A stretch of 64,000 nt of DNA from assembly GCA_905339295.1 (NCBI GenBank), contig CAJPFI010000044.1, positions 16,144-80,143 on the forward strand, in the 5' to 3' direction. Made by a program: the position numbers and the translations under genes. Position 1 is the stretch's first letter; every line of letters starts with the position of its first letter. Below, piece by piece: positions 41,126 through 49,662 of the stretch. The notes beneath the pieces are model-generated. The model was not told the DNA's origin and made no database searches. It was given only the letters and a program-made list of their open reading frames with translations. Source of the stretch: Burkholderiales bacterium. GTDB lineage: Bacteria > Pseudomonadota > Gammaproteobacteria > Burkholderiales > Casimicrobiaceae.

Positions 41126-42055
41126 CTACCTGCCCCAGGTCAGCGCCAGCGGCATGCGCTCCCTCGCGAGCTCGAGCAGGCCGGCGCGCGTGGCCGGATG
41201 CAGCGCCTCGAGCGGATGGCGCACCGCGTCGCTGCGGATCACGCCGCCCTCCTTCATCACCGCCTTGGCCGCGCGCAGCCCGCATTGGCGGTTCTCGTAG
41301 TTGATCAGCGGCAGGATCCGCGCGTAGGCCGCCGCGGCCTCGGCGCGCCGCCCCGCGAGGTGCTGCTCGACCACCGGCTTGATCAGGTCGGGCAGCAGGG
41401 CCGAGCACATCGTCCCGGTCGCGCCCGCGTCGAGGTCCGCCATCAGCGTGATCGACTCCTCCCCGTCGAACGGGCCCGCGATCGCCGCGCCTCCCGCGTC
41501 GATCAGCGCGCGCAGCTTCGCGGCAGCCTGCGGCACCTCGATCTTGAAATAGCGCACCAGCGGGATCTCGCGCGCGAGGCGCACCAGCAGCGGAACCGTG
41601 AGCGTCACGCCGGAGAGCGGGGCGTCCTGCACCATCAGCGGCAGGCGGGACGCGTCGGCCACGCGCGCGAAGTGCGCGACGATGCCGGCCTCGTCCGCGC
41701 GAAGCCCCGTGCCGTGGTAGGGCGGCATCAGCATCAGCATCCGCGCGCCGGCCGACGCGGCGGCGCGCGCCCGCTCGCCGGCGATGCGCGTGCTGAAATG
41801 GCTGCAGGTCACGATCACCGGCACGCGCCCCGCCACGTGCGTCATGCACGTGTCGAGCAGCGCCGCGCGCTCGTCGTCGGACAGCAGGAACTGCTCCGAG
41901 TAGTTGGCGAGGATGCAGATGCCGTCGACCCCCTGCTCGACCATGCAGTCGAGCACGCGCCGCATTCCCGGGAGGTCGAGATCGCCCGAGTCGGTGAACG
42001 GCGTCGGCGCGATCGGGTAGATGCCGGTCCAGGGCGCGGTCGTCGATGCGGGCAT
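41126..42055 (-). CDS. Dihydrodipicolinate synthase / N-acetylneuraminate lyase family aldolase
   Basis: A 309-residue class I aldolase fold. GIYPIAPTPFTDSGDLDLPG opens it; LANYSEQFLLSDDER is the pyruvate-site loop; MPPYHGTGL has the catalytic-type Tyr; the Schiff-base Lys is in VRYFKIEVPQ. The usual GTTGE near residue 50 reads ANYSE, so it is probably not DapA but another family member. GAGGACC precedes the ATG at 42055. Substrate unknown. Confidence 0.85.
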   Translation of the reverse strand: MPASTTAPWTGIYPIAPTPFTDSGDLDLPGMRRVLDCMVEQGVDGICILANYSEQFLLSDDERAALLDTCMTHVAGRVPVIVTCSHFSTRIAGERARAAASAGARMLMLMPPYHGTGLRADEAGIVAHFARVADASRLPLMVQDAPLSGVTLTVPLLVRLAREIPLVRYFKIEVPQAAAKLRALIDAGGAAIAGPFDGEESITLMADLDAGATGTMCSALLPDLIKPVVEQHLAGRRAEAAAAYARILPLINYENRQCGLRAAKAVMKEGGVIRSDAVRHPLEALHPATRAGLLELARERMPLALTWGR

Positions 42056-42193
42056 GGCGGGTCCTCGTGGCAGGCCGGGGCGCGGGCGGCTGACTTCCCG
42101 TCCCGCGGCGCCGGGGCGCGTGGCGCGGGGAAGGCGATCCTGCGCCCTTCGCCGCGACTGTACCAAGCCGCGGTCTGGCGCGGAGCGCTCCGG

Positions 42194-42199
42194 TATAGT
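42194..42199 (+). promoter_or_regulatory. Candidate -10 for the isochorismatase-family gene
   Basis: TATAGT just before the gene; the start point would be near 42206, five bases before the first ATG. This would make either a nearly leaderless mRNA or favour the ATG at 42238. Confidence 0.35.
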
Positions 42200-42210
42200 G
42201 GTCCGCGACG

Positions 42211-42843
42211 ATGGTCACGCCCGCCCGTCCGCCGCCGATGTCCGGGTCGCACAGCCGCGCGCCGGCGAGGCTCGACCGGCGCCGCAGTGTGCTGGTCGTC
42301 GTCGACGTGCAGGAGCGGCTCGCGCCGCACGTCCACGGCAGTGCCGGCATCGTCGCGCGCATCGGGACGCTGATGCGCGCCGCGGAGCGGTTCGCCATCC
42401 CCGGCGTCGCGACCGAGCACGTTCCCGACCGCATCGGTCCGATGATCGCGGGACTGCGCGAACGTCTCGCCGCCGACGCGATCTTCGTCAAGACGCGCTT
42501 CTGCGCGGTCGACCACCCGGCATTCGCGTCGATGCTCGCCACGACCGGCCGCACGCAGGCGGTCGTCTGCGGCATGGAGACGCACGTGTGCGTGATGCAG
42601 ACCGCGCTCGGGCTCGCGGCCGCGGGCTACGACGTGTTCGTCGTCGGCGACGCGGTGGGATCGCGTCCCGGCCGGCAGGACGACCGCCGCTACGCGCTCG
42701 AGCGCCTGCAACGCGCGGGATGCGTGGTCGCCGGCGCCGAGACCGTGCTGTTCGAATGGGCGGAGCGCGGCGACGACGACGCGTTTCGCGCGATCCTCGC
42801 GCTGGTCAAGGGGTTGCCGGACGAGCGGCGTTCGCGCCGCTAG
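42211..42843 (+). CDS. Isochorismatase-family cysteine hydrolase
   Basis: Up to 210 residues. The catalytic Asp-Lys-Cys triad is visible: Asp in SVLVVVDVQERL, Lys in IFVKTRFCAVDH and Cys in VVCGMETHVCVMQTA. Related to YcaC and nicotinamidase-like enzymes rather than EntB. The start is uncertain: 42211 or 42238 (MSGSHS). Its stop overlaps the stop of the convergent PAS-GGDEF gene by three bases within ctag. Confidence 0.88.
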   Translation: MVTPARPPPMSGSHSRAPARLDRRRSVLVVVDVQERLAPHVHGSAGIVARIGTLMRAAERFAIPGVATEHVPDRIGPMIAGLRERLAADAIFVKTRFCAVDHPAFASMLATTGRTQAVVCGMETHVCVMQTALGLAAAGYDVFVVGDAVGSRPGRQDDRRYALERLQRAGCVVAGAETVLFEWAERGDDDAFRAILALVKGLPDERRSRR

Positions 42844-44321
42844 TACCTGCGCCGGTCCCGTCCCTCCCTCACGTAGCAGGCCTTCTTCGAGGCGTACATG
42901 CGCTCGTCGGCCGCCGACATCGCCTGCTCGATGCGCTCGCCCTGGCGGCACGCCGCAGCCCCGAGCGCGAACGAGAGCCGCGCGCCCTGGTAGTACTGGT
43001 TGTTGAGCTCGACGAGCGTCTCGATGCGCGCGATCACGGTCTCGCCGTCGCGTTCGTCTCCGCCGGGGATGAGGATCCCGAACTCGTCGCCGCCGAGCCG
43101 CGCCGCGACCATCGGCTCGGAGATCGCCTTCGCGAGCACCTCGCCCGCGCGGCGCAGGAGCGCGTCGCCCGCGGCGTGCCCCGACCGGTCGTTGACCTCC
43201 TTGAGCCCGTTCAGGTCGCCCATCACGACGCAGACCGGCCACTGCCCGCCGCGCTCGAGCCGCGCCATCTCGCTCTCGAACCACGAGCGGTTCGCGAGCT
43301 TCGTCATCACGTCGTGCGTGCCCAGGTACTCGAGGTACGCCTCGGCCTTCTTGCGCGCGGTGATGTCGGTGAGCGAGACGAGCACGAGTTCCCAGTCGTC
43401 CTCGTGTCCCGGCATCACGGAGAACTGCATGTGGACGTTGACGCGCTCGCCGTCGAGCGAGTAGTTGACCACCTCGCGCGCATGCGCGAGCCGCCCGTCC
43501 CACAGGTCGACGAGCTGCGCGGCGAAATGCACGTGCATGTCGTCGCGGAAGACTTCGTCGAGCCTGAGGAGCAGCGCCTCGGTGCTGTCCGCGCGGAACA
43601 TCGCGAGCGTCTGGCGATTGACGTCCAGCACGCGGATCTCGCGCATGCACTGCGTGACGAAGTCCGGGTGCACCGACAGGAAGGTGCGGAAATCGGTGAT
43701 GCCGCGTTCGCGCAGGTCGGCGAGACGCTTGCGGATCGCGCCGAAATCCTCGACCCAGAGCGACACCGGCGAGTCCTCGAACAGCCCGCGCGCGTACGCC
43801 TCGCTTCGCGCGAGGTCGCGCTCGGCGCGCGCCCTCTCGGTGACATCCTTGACCGCCACCAGCACGCGATCCCAGCGGTCCTCGTGCCCCGGCAGCACCG
43901 TGCCGTTCAGGACGATGTCGAGACGGCGGCCGGCGAGCGTGTAGTTGACCGTCTCGCTGCCGAAGCGGTTGCCGCCGTCCCACAGCTGGCCCAGCTCCTC
44001 GATGTGCTGGTCGAACATGTCGTCGCGAAACACGTGGTCGAGGTTTTCGACCAGGTGCGCCTCGTCGCGCGCCCCGTAGAGCTCCAGCGTGCGCCGGTTG
44101 ACGCGCAGCAGGCGGATCGCGCGCGAGCACTCCTCGACGCGCGTCCGGTCGGCCCGCAGGTACGCCCTCAGGTCGTCCATGCCCGATGCGCGCCAGCGCT
44201 CGAAAAGCGCCTTGAGCGCGCTGTAGTCCTCGAGCCAGAGCGACACCGGCGCGAGGTCGAACATCGTCTCGTAGTCGTTGCCGGCGGCGGCGGCCCTCGC
44301 GAGATCGGTCAGGGTGGTCAT
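42840..44321 (-). CDS. PAS-PAS-GGDEF diguanylate cyclase
   Basis: A 493-residue soluble sensor. Two similar PAS modules (about 18-175 and 185-325) each begin with a shared phrase, APVSLWLEDYSALKALFERW versus SPVSLWVEDFGAIRKRLADL, showing internal duplication. The GGDEF domain (about 335-485) has an intact RLGGDEFG active site and should make cyclic-di-GMP. The RxxD inhibitory site expected five residues upstream is absent. No membrane segment. The HD-GYP enzyme at 3938-5596 could oppose it. Confidence 0.92.
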   Translation of the reverse strand: MTTLTDLARAAAAGNDYETMFDLAPVSLWLEDYSALKALFERWRASGMDDLRAYLRADRTRVEECSRAIRLLRVNRRTLELYGARDEAHLVENLDHVFRDDMFDQHIEELGQLWDGGNRFGSETVNYTLAGRRLDIVLNGTVLPGHEDRWDRVLVAVKDVTERARAERDLARSEAYARGLFEDSPVSLWVEDFGAIRKRLADLRERGITDFRTFLSVHPDFVTQCMREIRVLDVNRQTLAMFRADSTEALLLRLDEVFRDDMHVHFAAQLVDLWDGRLAHAREVVNYSLDGERVNVHMQFSVMPGHEDDWELVLVSLTDITARKKAEAYLEYLGTHDVMTKLANRSWFESEMARLERGGQWPVCVVMGDLNGLKEVNDRSGHAAGDALLRRAGEVLAKAISEPMVAARLGGDEFGILIPGGDERDGETVIARIETLVELNNQYYQGARLSFALGAAACRQGERIEQAMSAADERMYASKKACYVREGRDRRRY

Positions 44322-44453
44322 CGTCCAGGGTTCCGGTGGGATGGCGCCGGGCGGCAGAATGCGACGCGGCGCGCGCTTGCGTGCGCCCGCGGCGCCGCCG
44401 GCCTGCGCGCCTGCGCAGGCGTGCAATCGGCGTGCCCGCCGCCGTCGCGCGGG

Positions 44454-45371
44454 TCAGGCCTCGAGAAGGTAGGCGCGGCTGTCCTCGAGGAAGTGGGGCC
44501 CGTCGTCCGAGCGCACAGCGGTGCCGACGCCGTCCGCCGTCAGGACCTCGAGCAAGAGCGCGCTCGGGACGCCGCCGTCGACGATGTGCACCGAGCGCAC
44601 GCCCTCGCGGACCGCGTCGAGCGCCGCCGCGACGCGCGCGACCCTGTCCTCGCTCACCCTGCCCTCGGCGAGCAGGCGCTCGACCTCGCTCGCGGTCAGG
44701 ATGTAGGCGAGATGGCCGCGCCGGTCGGCGATGCCCTCGGTATTGGTCATCAGAACGAGCTTCTCGGCCCCGAGCGCGCGGGCGAGGCGCCCGGCCAGCC
44801 GGTCCGAGTCGATGTGGTAGGCGGTGCCGTCCGCCGCGACGCCCAGCGGCATGATCACCGGCACGAACTCGCGCGACAGCAGCAGGTGGATGAGTTCGGT
44901 GTCGATGCCGACGATGTCGCCGACGTAGCCGAGGTCGACGGCCTCCTCGCCGGGCGCCGCGTCGACGCGCATGCGCGCGGCCTGGATGAAACGCCCGTCC
45001 TGTCCGTTGATGCCGACCGCGCGACCGCCGTGCTGGTTGATGAGCCCGGTCAGCTCCTGGTTCAGCTCGTCCAACGCCATCTCGACGACCGTCAGCGTCT
45101 TCTCGTCGGTTACGCGGAGCCCGCGGTGGCGTCGCGGCGTCATGCCCATCTTCGCGAGCAGGCCGTCGATGTGCCAACCGCCGCCGTGCACGACGATCGG
45201 ATTCATGCCGACCAGGCGCAGCAGCGCGACGTCGCGCGCGAACGTCGCCTTGAGCGCGGGATCGGCCATCGCGCGGCCGCCGAAGCGCACGACGATGATC
45301 TTGCCGTGGTAGGCGCGCAGGTAGGGCAGCGCTTCGGCGAGCGTGCGTGCAGTGGTGGCGGCGCTGGGCAT
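44454..45371 (-). CDS. argB: Acetylglutamate kinase
   Basis: A 305-residue enzyme that phosphorylates N-acetylglutamate in arginine synthesis. The nucleotide site begins KIIVVRFGGRAMADPALKAT; IVVHGGGWHIDGLLAKMG, NQHGGRAVGINGQDG and LVLMTNTEGIADRRG match ArgB. It is a little diverged (RFGG rather than KYGG), so a paralog with related function is possible. The ATG at 45371 gives full length. It is divergent from the nucleotidyltransferase gene. Confidence 0.9.
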   Translation of the reverse strand: MPSAATTARTLAEALPYLRAYHGKIIVVRFGGRAMADPALKATFARDVALLRLVGMNPIVVHGGGWHIDGLLAKMGMTPRRHRGLRVTDEKTLTVVEMALDELNQELTGLINQHGGRAVGINGQDGRFIQAARMRVDAAPGEEAVDLGYVGDIVGIDTELIHLLLSREFVPVIMPLGVAADGTAYHIDSDRLAGRLARALGAEKLVLMTNTEGIADRRGHLAYILTASEVERLLAEGRVSEDRVARVAAALDAVREGVRSVHIVDGGVPSALLLEVLTADGVGTAVRSDDGPHFLEDSRAYLLEA

Positions 45372-45563
45372 CGTAGGTCGGGCGTGCCGTGGCGAACGTC
45401 CATCGGGCCGTCCTGGGCGAATGGTACCGAATTCCGCACGTCCGGCGCTGCCGCCGCGTCGACGCTCGCGCCGCGGCGGGCCGTCGATCGTGCCACGGTG
45501 CGTCGCGTAAGATGCGCCACCGGCCGCCCGGAGAGCCGCTCGGCCGTGCATGCGCCGCCACCG

Positions 45564-46334
45564 ATGCCCGAATCGTCGCTCGACCACGTCGTCGTCCTCG
45601 CCGCCGGCATGGGCCTTCGCCTGGGCCCGGCCGCCGGGGGACGCCCGAAGGCGCTCGTCGAGGTCGCCGGCCGGACGCTGCTCGAGCACGCGCTCCGGTT
45701 CGCCGCCGCGCTGGGGGCGCGCGAGATCATAGTGGTCGCCGGGTACCGCGGCGATCTCGTCGGCGAGCACCTCGCCGCGCTGGCGATCCCCGGCGCGCGC
45801 CTCGTCGACAATCCGCGCTATCGCGACGGCAACCTGTACTCGGTCGAGGCCGCGCTCGCGCGCGTTCGCGGGGCGTTCCTGCTCGCGAACTGCGATCACG
45901 TCTTCCCCGACGAGGCCGCGCGGCGCGTCACCGGGGGATTCGGCGGCGACGTGACCGCCTGGTGCGAGTTCGAGCGCCCGCTCGCGCCCGACGAGATGAA
46001 GGTGGTGCTCGACGCGTCGGGCGCCATCGTCCGCATCGCGAAGACGCTCACCGACTACGATGGCGGCTACATCGGTCTGACGCACGTTCCGGCCGTGGCG
46101 CTCGCGAGCTACCGCCGCGCCGTGGATCGCGCGCGGGCGCGCCACGGCGACGGTGCCGTCGCCGAGCAGGCGCTGCAGGCGCTCGCCGACAACGCCGAGC
46201 GCGTCCTGGCCGCGAGCCTCGACGGCATCTCGTGGTCGGAGGTCGACACGCCGGCCGACCTCGCGCTCGCGAACGAGCGCGTGCGCGCGACGCCGCTCGA
46301 CTGGCCGACGTCCCCGGCCGGCCGCGATGGCTGA
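45564..46334 (+). CDS. Sugar-phosphate or phosphocholine-type nucleotidyltransferase
   Basis: A 256-residue Rossmann-fold transferase. The signature VVLAAGMGLRLGPAAGGRPK includes the catalytic Lys; LVDNPRYRDGNLYSVEAAL and LLANCDHVFPDEA (metal-binding Asp) and the late WSEVDTPADLALA complete it. It resembles LicC-like cytidylyltransferases and MurNAc-1-P uridylyltransferases. Its stop overlaps the next gene's start by eight bases, and that gene is a CDP-glycerol-type transferase, so CTP is a likely substrate (inference). A GTG six codons upstream could also start it. Confidence 0.88.
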   Translation: MPESSLDHVVVLAAGMGLRLGPAAGGRPKALVEVAGRTLLEHALRFAAALGAREIIVVAGYRGDLVGEHLAALAIPGARLVDNPRYRDGNLYSVEAALARVRGAFLLANCDHVFPDEAARRVTGGFGGDVTAWCEFERPLAPDEMKVVLDASGAIVRIAKTLTDYDGGYIGLTHVPAVALASYRRAVDRARARHGDGAVAEQALQALADNAERVLAASLDGISWSEVDTPADLALANERVRATPLDWPTSPAGRDG

Positions 46335-47481
46335 GGCCGCATCCACCGGCGCCGGCGGGTGCCTGGCGCTCGCCTGGCACCCCCACCATGTCGAGCATCT
46401 CGCACCCTGGTGCGGGATCGTGGGCATGCCGATGCTCCTGGCCGACAGCCCCGGCCTCTACGCGGCGTCGCGCTGCTATCCCGGCCTCGACACCGCCTGG
46501 GCGCATGGCGTGAGGATGCCCGCCGCCGTCGACGCGTTCGCCGGCGCGATTCGCGAGCGTGCGCCGCGTGTCGTGTTCTACTCCGACCTGTTCGGGCGCG
46601 ACTCGCTGCGCAGGCTGCTCGGCGGCCGCGCGGACGCGCCGCGCGTCGTCTACGTGCCTCACGGCTTCTCCGAGAAGCGCCAGGACTGGGCGCGCGGAAC
46701 CGCGTTCCAGGACGTCGCCGTGGTCTACGGACAGCATGCGCTCGACCAGCTCGCCGCGCTCGGCGTCGCCGGCCACCTCGAGCGTTGCGTCGTCTCCGGC
46801 AACGTCCGCCGGCGCTGGCATCGCCTGCACGCGGCGCACTTCCGCGCGCAGCTCGCGGCCCTCGGCCTCGGCGATCCGCCCGCGGGCCGCACGCTGCTCT
46901 ACGCGCCCACGTGGCAGGACGCGATCGGCTCATCGTCGTATTTCGCGGCGATCGCGCCCCTCGCCCTGCGCCTGCCCGCCGGCTGGCGGCTGGTCGTGAA
47001 GCTGCATCCGCATTCCGAACGCTACGCGCCGATGCTGGACGAGATCGAGGCGCGGTGCGGGAACCGCAACGTGCACTTCGTGCGCAACAGCCCGCTCACT
47101 TTCCCGTTCCTCGAGATCGCCGACGCCTATCTCGGCGACATGTCCTCGCTCGCCTACGACTACCTCGCCAGCGGGCGTCCGATGTTCTTCGCCAATCCGA
47201 CCGCGGGCGCGCCTGCGGACGCCGCGCATTCGCGGCTGTTCACGTGCGGAACGGTGATTCCGCCGGACCGCTACGACGATGCCTACCGGCTGATCGACGC
47301 AGCGTGGGACTCGGACGCGGAGCGCTTCGGCGAGGCGCGCGCCGCGCTCGAGCGATACACGCACGCCCCGGAACGCGGCTTCGACGAGCTCGCGGCCGAG
47401 ATTGCGGATGCGACCGCGGGGCCCGCCCCGGCGTGGATGACCGGCGAATCCGCGCTGTCGCGGCACGCGGCGGACGACTAG
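46327..47481 (+). CDS. CDP-glycerol glycerophosphotransferase-like (TagB/TagF family) protein
   Basis: A 384-residue transferase. The family marks are VVYVPHGFSEKRQ, the central LLYAPTWQDAIGSS, VVKLHPHSERYAP and IADAYLGDMSSLAYDYLASG (GDxSS). In Gram-positives these enzymes build teichoic acid chains; in Gram-negatives they occur in capsule or lipid-linked polymer loci. It shares an 8-base overlap with the nucleotidyltransferase gene, so the pair should supply and use an activated polyol or related phosphate. No other capsule genes are adjacent. Confidence 0.87.
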   Translation: MAEAASTGAGGCLALAWHPHHVEHLAPWCGIVGMPMLLADSPGLYAASRCYPGLDTAWAHGVRMPAAVDAFAGAIRERAPRVVFYSDLFGRDSLRRLLGGRADAPRVVYVPHGFSEKRQDWARGTAFQDVAVVYGQHALDQLAALGVAGHLERCVVSGNVRRRWHRLHAAHFRAQLAALGLGDPPAGRTLLYAPTWQDAIGSSSYFAAIAPLALRLPAGWRLVVKLHPHSERYAPMLDEIEARCGNRNVHFVRNSPLTFPFLEIADAYLGDMSSLAYDYLASGRPMFFANPTAGAPADAAHSRLFTCGTVIPPDRYDDAYRLIDAAWDSDAERFGEARAALERYTHAPERGFDELAAEIADATAGPAPAWMTGESALSRHAADD

Positions 47482-47671
47482 CGTCCGTCGGCGCGACGGG
47501 AGAGTCCGACGACCTGGGAAAGGATGAAACCGATTGTCCGGGCGAGCCGTGTCGCCGATGCCGTGCCCCGGGGCACGGCAAGACCGCGCGATGCGGCATG
47601 GCGGCCCACTTCGCCGTGACCTGTCGAGCGGGCCTGCCGGACGACGCACCCGCGACCAGGATCCATCGGCG

Positions 47672-48097
47672 CTACTCGCGCGCCTCCTCCCGCTGCTCGA
47701 GGTCCCAGCGCAGCTCGACCAGGTCGTCGTCGAGCGCGTCGCGCACCGACACGATCCCGATCGGCCGGCCGAACTCGACCACCGGGAGGTGGCGGAACTT
47801 GCCCTCGTGCATCACGCGCAGCGCGCGGATGAACGGCTCGTCGGCGTGCATCGTCTGCGGCTGAGCCGTCATCACCTCGGACATCGCGGTCGACGCCGGG
47901 TCGCGCCCCGCGGCGAGGACGCGGAACAGCGCGTCGCGCTCGGTGAAGATGCCGACCAGGTAGGTGCCGTCGACGACGAGCACCGAGCCGACATTGCGTT
48001 GCTTCATCTCCCGCGCCGCCTCGACCACGGTCGCGTCCCGGCTCACGATGACTGCCGGCCGGCCGGCCACGATCGAACGCAATGACCGCATCTGCAT
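47672..48097 (-). CDS. Tandem CBS-domain protein
   Basis: A 141-residue protein made of one CBS pair (about 8-60 and 70-128): SRDATVVEAAREMKQRNVGS, GIFTERDALFRVL and KFRHLPVVEFGRPIGIVSVR. A CBS pair (Bateman module) senses adenosyl ligands. There is no catalytic domain, so it may regulate another protein in trans. Single gene on the minus strand. Confidence 0.93.
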   Translation of the reverse strand: MQMRSLRSIVAGRPAVIVSRDATVVEAAREMKQRNVGSVLVVDGTYLVGIFTERDALFRVLAAGRDPASTAMSEVMTAQPQTMHADEPFIRALRVMHEGKFRHLPVVEFGRPIGIVSVRDALDDDLVELRWDLEQREEARE

Positions 48098-48310
48098 GGC
48101 TCGCTCCCGCGGAATGTCCGCTCCCCGGGGAAATTGAGCGCCGTCGGGCCGCGCGCGTCAAGGGCCAATGCCATCCCGCGCCCTGCGATCGGGCGTACGC
48201 CGACGCCTCGGGACCCGTCCGGCCCCGGGCTGCGCGGTCCTTCGCGCCTTCGCGACATCCCGCCCGAAGGTCCCGTGCGCCCTCGCCCGGGACCGCAACT
48301 CGCGCCGGCG

Positions 48311-49348
48311 CTAGGGTGCCGGATTGGGGTAGCGGACCTGGATCGCCGCGATCTCGGCAAGCGTCTGCGCGTCGAGGTCGACTTGCGCGGCCGCGATGTC
48401 CTCGTCGAGCTGCGCGAGCGTCGTCGCGCCGACGATCGTGGCGCCGACGTACCAGCGGCTCTTCACGTAGCCCAGCGCGAGCGCGACCGGGGTGATCCCG
48501 CGCCGGCGCGCGAGGTCGAGATACGCGGCGGCGGCCTCGGCGACGATCGGCGTTCGGTAGCGCGGACCCACGGTCGCGAAACGCGTGTAGCGCGCGCCCT
48601 CGGGCGTCGCACCGCCAGCGTACTTGCCGGTGAGCAGGCCGCCGGCGAGCGGGCTGTACGCGAGCAGCGACATGCCCTCGCGGAACAGCACCTCGGCGAC
48701 GTGGCTGTCGGCGCCTCGCGACACCAGGCTGTAGCTCTCCTGCATCGTGACCGGCCCGGGAACGCCCAGCTCGCGCGCGATGCGCCGGAACTCGCACACG
48801 CCCCACGCCGTCTCGTTCGACACGCCCCAGTGGCGGATCCTGCCCGCATCGATGAGCGCCGCCATCGCCTCGACCTGCTCGCGCATCGGCGGTCCGCCGC
48901 GCTCGTTGCGCGGGTCGAACTCGGTCGTGCCGAACATCGGCACGTTGCGCTGCGGCCAGTGGAGCTGGTAGAGGTCGATGCAGTCGATCGACAGGCGCCG
49001 GAGGCTTTGCGCCGCGGCCTCGGCGACGTTCTCGCGCGTGAGATCGGTCCGTCCGGCGCGGATCCAGTCGCGGCGTCCCGGCCCGACCACCTTGGAGCCG
49101 ATCACGATTCCGTCGCGCCCGTGCTTCGCGAGCCAGCTGCCGAGGAAGGCCTCGGTGCGACCCTGCGTCTCGGCCCGCGCGGGCACCGGGTACATCTCGG
49201 CGGTGTCGATGAAGTTGACGCCGCGCGAACGCGCGAGGTCGATTTGCGCGTGCGCCTCGACCTCGCTGTTCTGGTCGCCCCAGGTCATCGTGCCGAGGCA
49301 GACGCCGGAGACCTCGAGCGTGGTGCCGGGGAGCATTCGGGTGAGCAT
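48311..49348 (-). CDS. Aldo/keto reductase
   Basis: A 345-residue NADPH-dependent reductase of the Tas-like AKR group. The catalytic Asp-Tyr lies in NFIDTAEMYPVPA, Lys in GIVIGSKVVGPG, and His in IDLYQLHWPQRN. The cofactor region includes LLAYSPLAGGLLTGKYAGG. AAGGA precedes the ATG at 49348; another ATG lies four codons on. It is divergent from the catalase gene, and the OxyR-like site between them could affect both. Role: detoxifying carbonyls (inference). Confidence 0.93.
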   Translation of the reverse strand: MLTRMLPGTTLEVSGVCLGTMTWGDQNSEVEAHAQIDLARSRGVNFIDTAEMYPVPARAETQGRTEAFLGSWLAKHGRDGIVIGSKVVGPGRRDWIRAGRTDLTRENVAEAAAQSLRRLSIDCIDLYQLHWPQRNVPMFGTTEFDPRNERGGPPMREQVEAMAALIDAGRIRHWGVSNETAWGVCEFRRIARELGVPGPVTMQESYSLVSRGADSHVAEVLFREGMSLLAYSPLAGGLLTGKYAGGATPEGARYTRFATVGPRYRTPIVAEAAAAYLDLARRRGITPVALALGYVKSRWYVGATIVGATTLAQLDEDIAAAQVDLDAQTLAEIAAIQVRYPNPAP

Positions 49349-49557
49349 CGAGGGTCCTTCGCCGGGGATCGAGGGCCCGATTCTAGGACCGGTCGACGCT
49401 GCCGGGACGCTCGTGACCCGGGAAGGGGGTGCGATCGCGACGCAGGGCACGGCCATGAATGGCGCTGCGGGGACCCGAAACGCCGACGGCGCCCGCTTCC
49501 CCAGATCGCCCCGAGGTCCCGGTCCGCCGGCGCGGGGGCCTGCCGGCGCGCCAACCA

Positions 49558-49594
49558 ATAGTGTCAGACTATCGTCGAGATGCAATTAAAGCAT
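49558..49594. promoter_or_regulatory. OxyR-type binding site upstream of katA
   Basis: ATAG-N7-CTAT-N7-ATGC-N7-GCAT. The known OxyR tetramer site is ATAG-N7-CTAT-N7-ATAG-N7-CTAT; here the first half is exact and the second half keeps spacing and symmetry with ATGC/GCAT. It ends 68 bases before the catalase ATG, where OxyR could contact RNA polymerase. No oxyR gene lies in the window. Confidence 0.75.
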
Positions 49595-49662
49595 TGGCTT
49601 TATGACTTGCGACGGCCTAGCCTGCCGTTCATCCCCACCGCGAATGCGCCCAGGAGCGAACC

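Noticed and set aside
37028..42373. A 1781-codon open frame on the plus strand opposite serA, serC and the DapA-family gene
   Set aside because: It is antisense to genes with clear motifs; its translation is Arg/Asp/Val-rich, without domains. GC-rich codon bias makes such mirror frames common.
44454..45371. Reading the ArgB homolog as an aspartokinase or other amino-acid kinase
   Set aside because: The HGGGWHIDGLL and GINGQDG segments fit acetylglutamate kinases better, and no aspartokinase motif or ACT domain is present.
41842..45561. A 1239-codon minus-strand frame
   Set aside because: It mixes antisense and out-of-frame parts of the real isochorismatase-family, cyclase, argB and aldolase genes, with no own start signal.
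42021..45563. Long plus-strand extension upstream of the nucleotidyltransferase
   Set aside because: The frame runs through sequence antisense to the cyclase and argB genes; only the last 256 codons show a family.
49602..49662. Alternative earlier ATG for a gene overlapping the katA start
   Set aside because: The frame from 49602 is the wrong frame through katA; the AGGAG-ATG at 49663 gives the canonical catalase N terminus.
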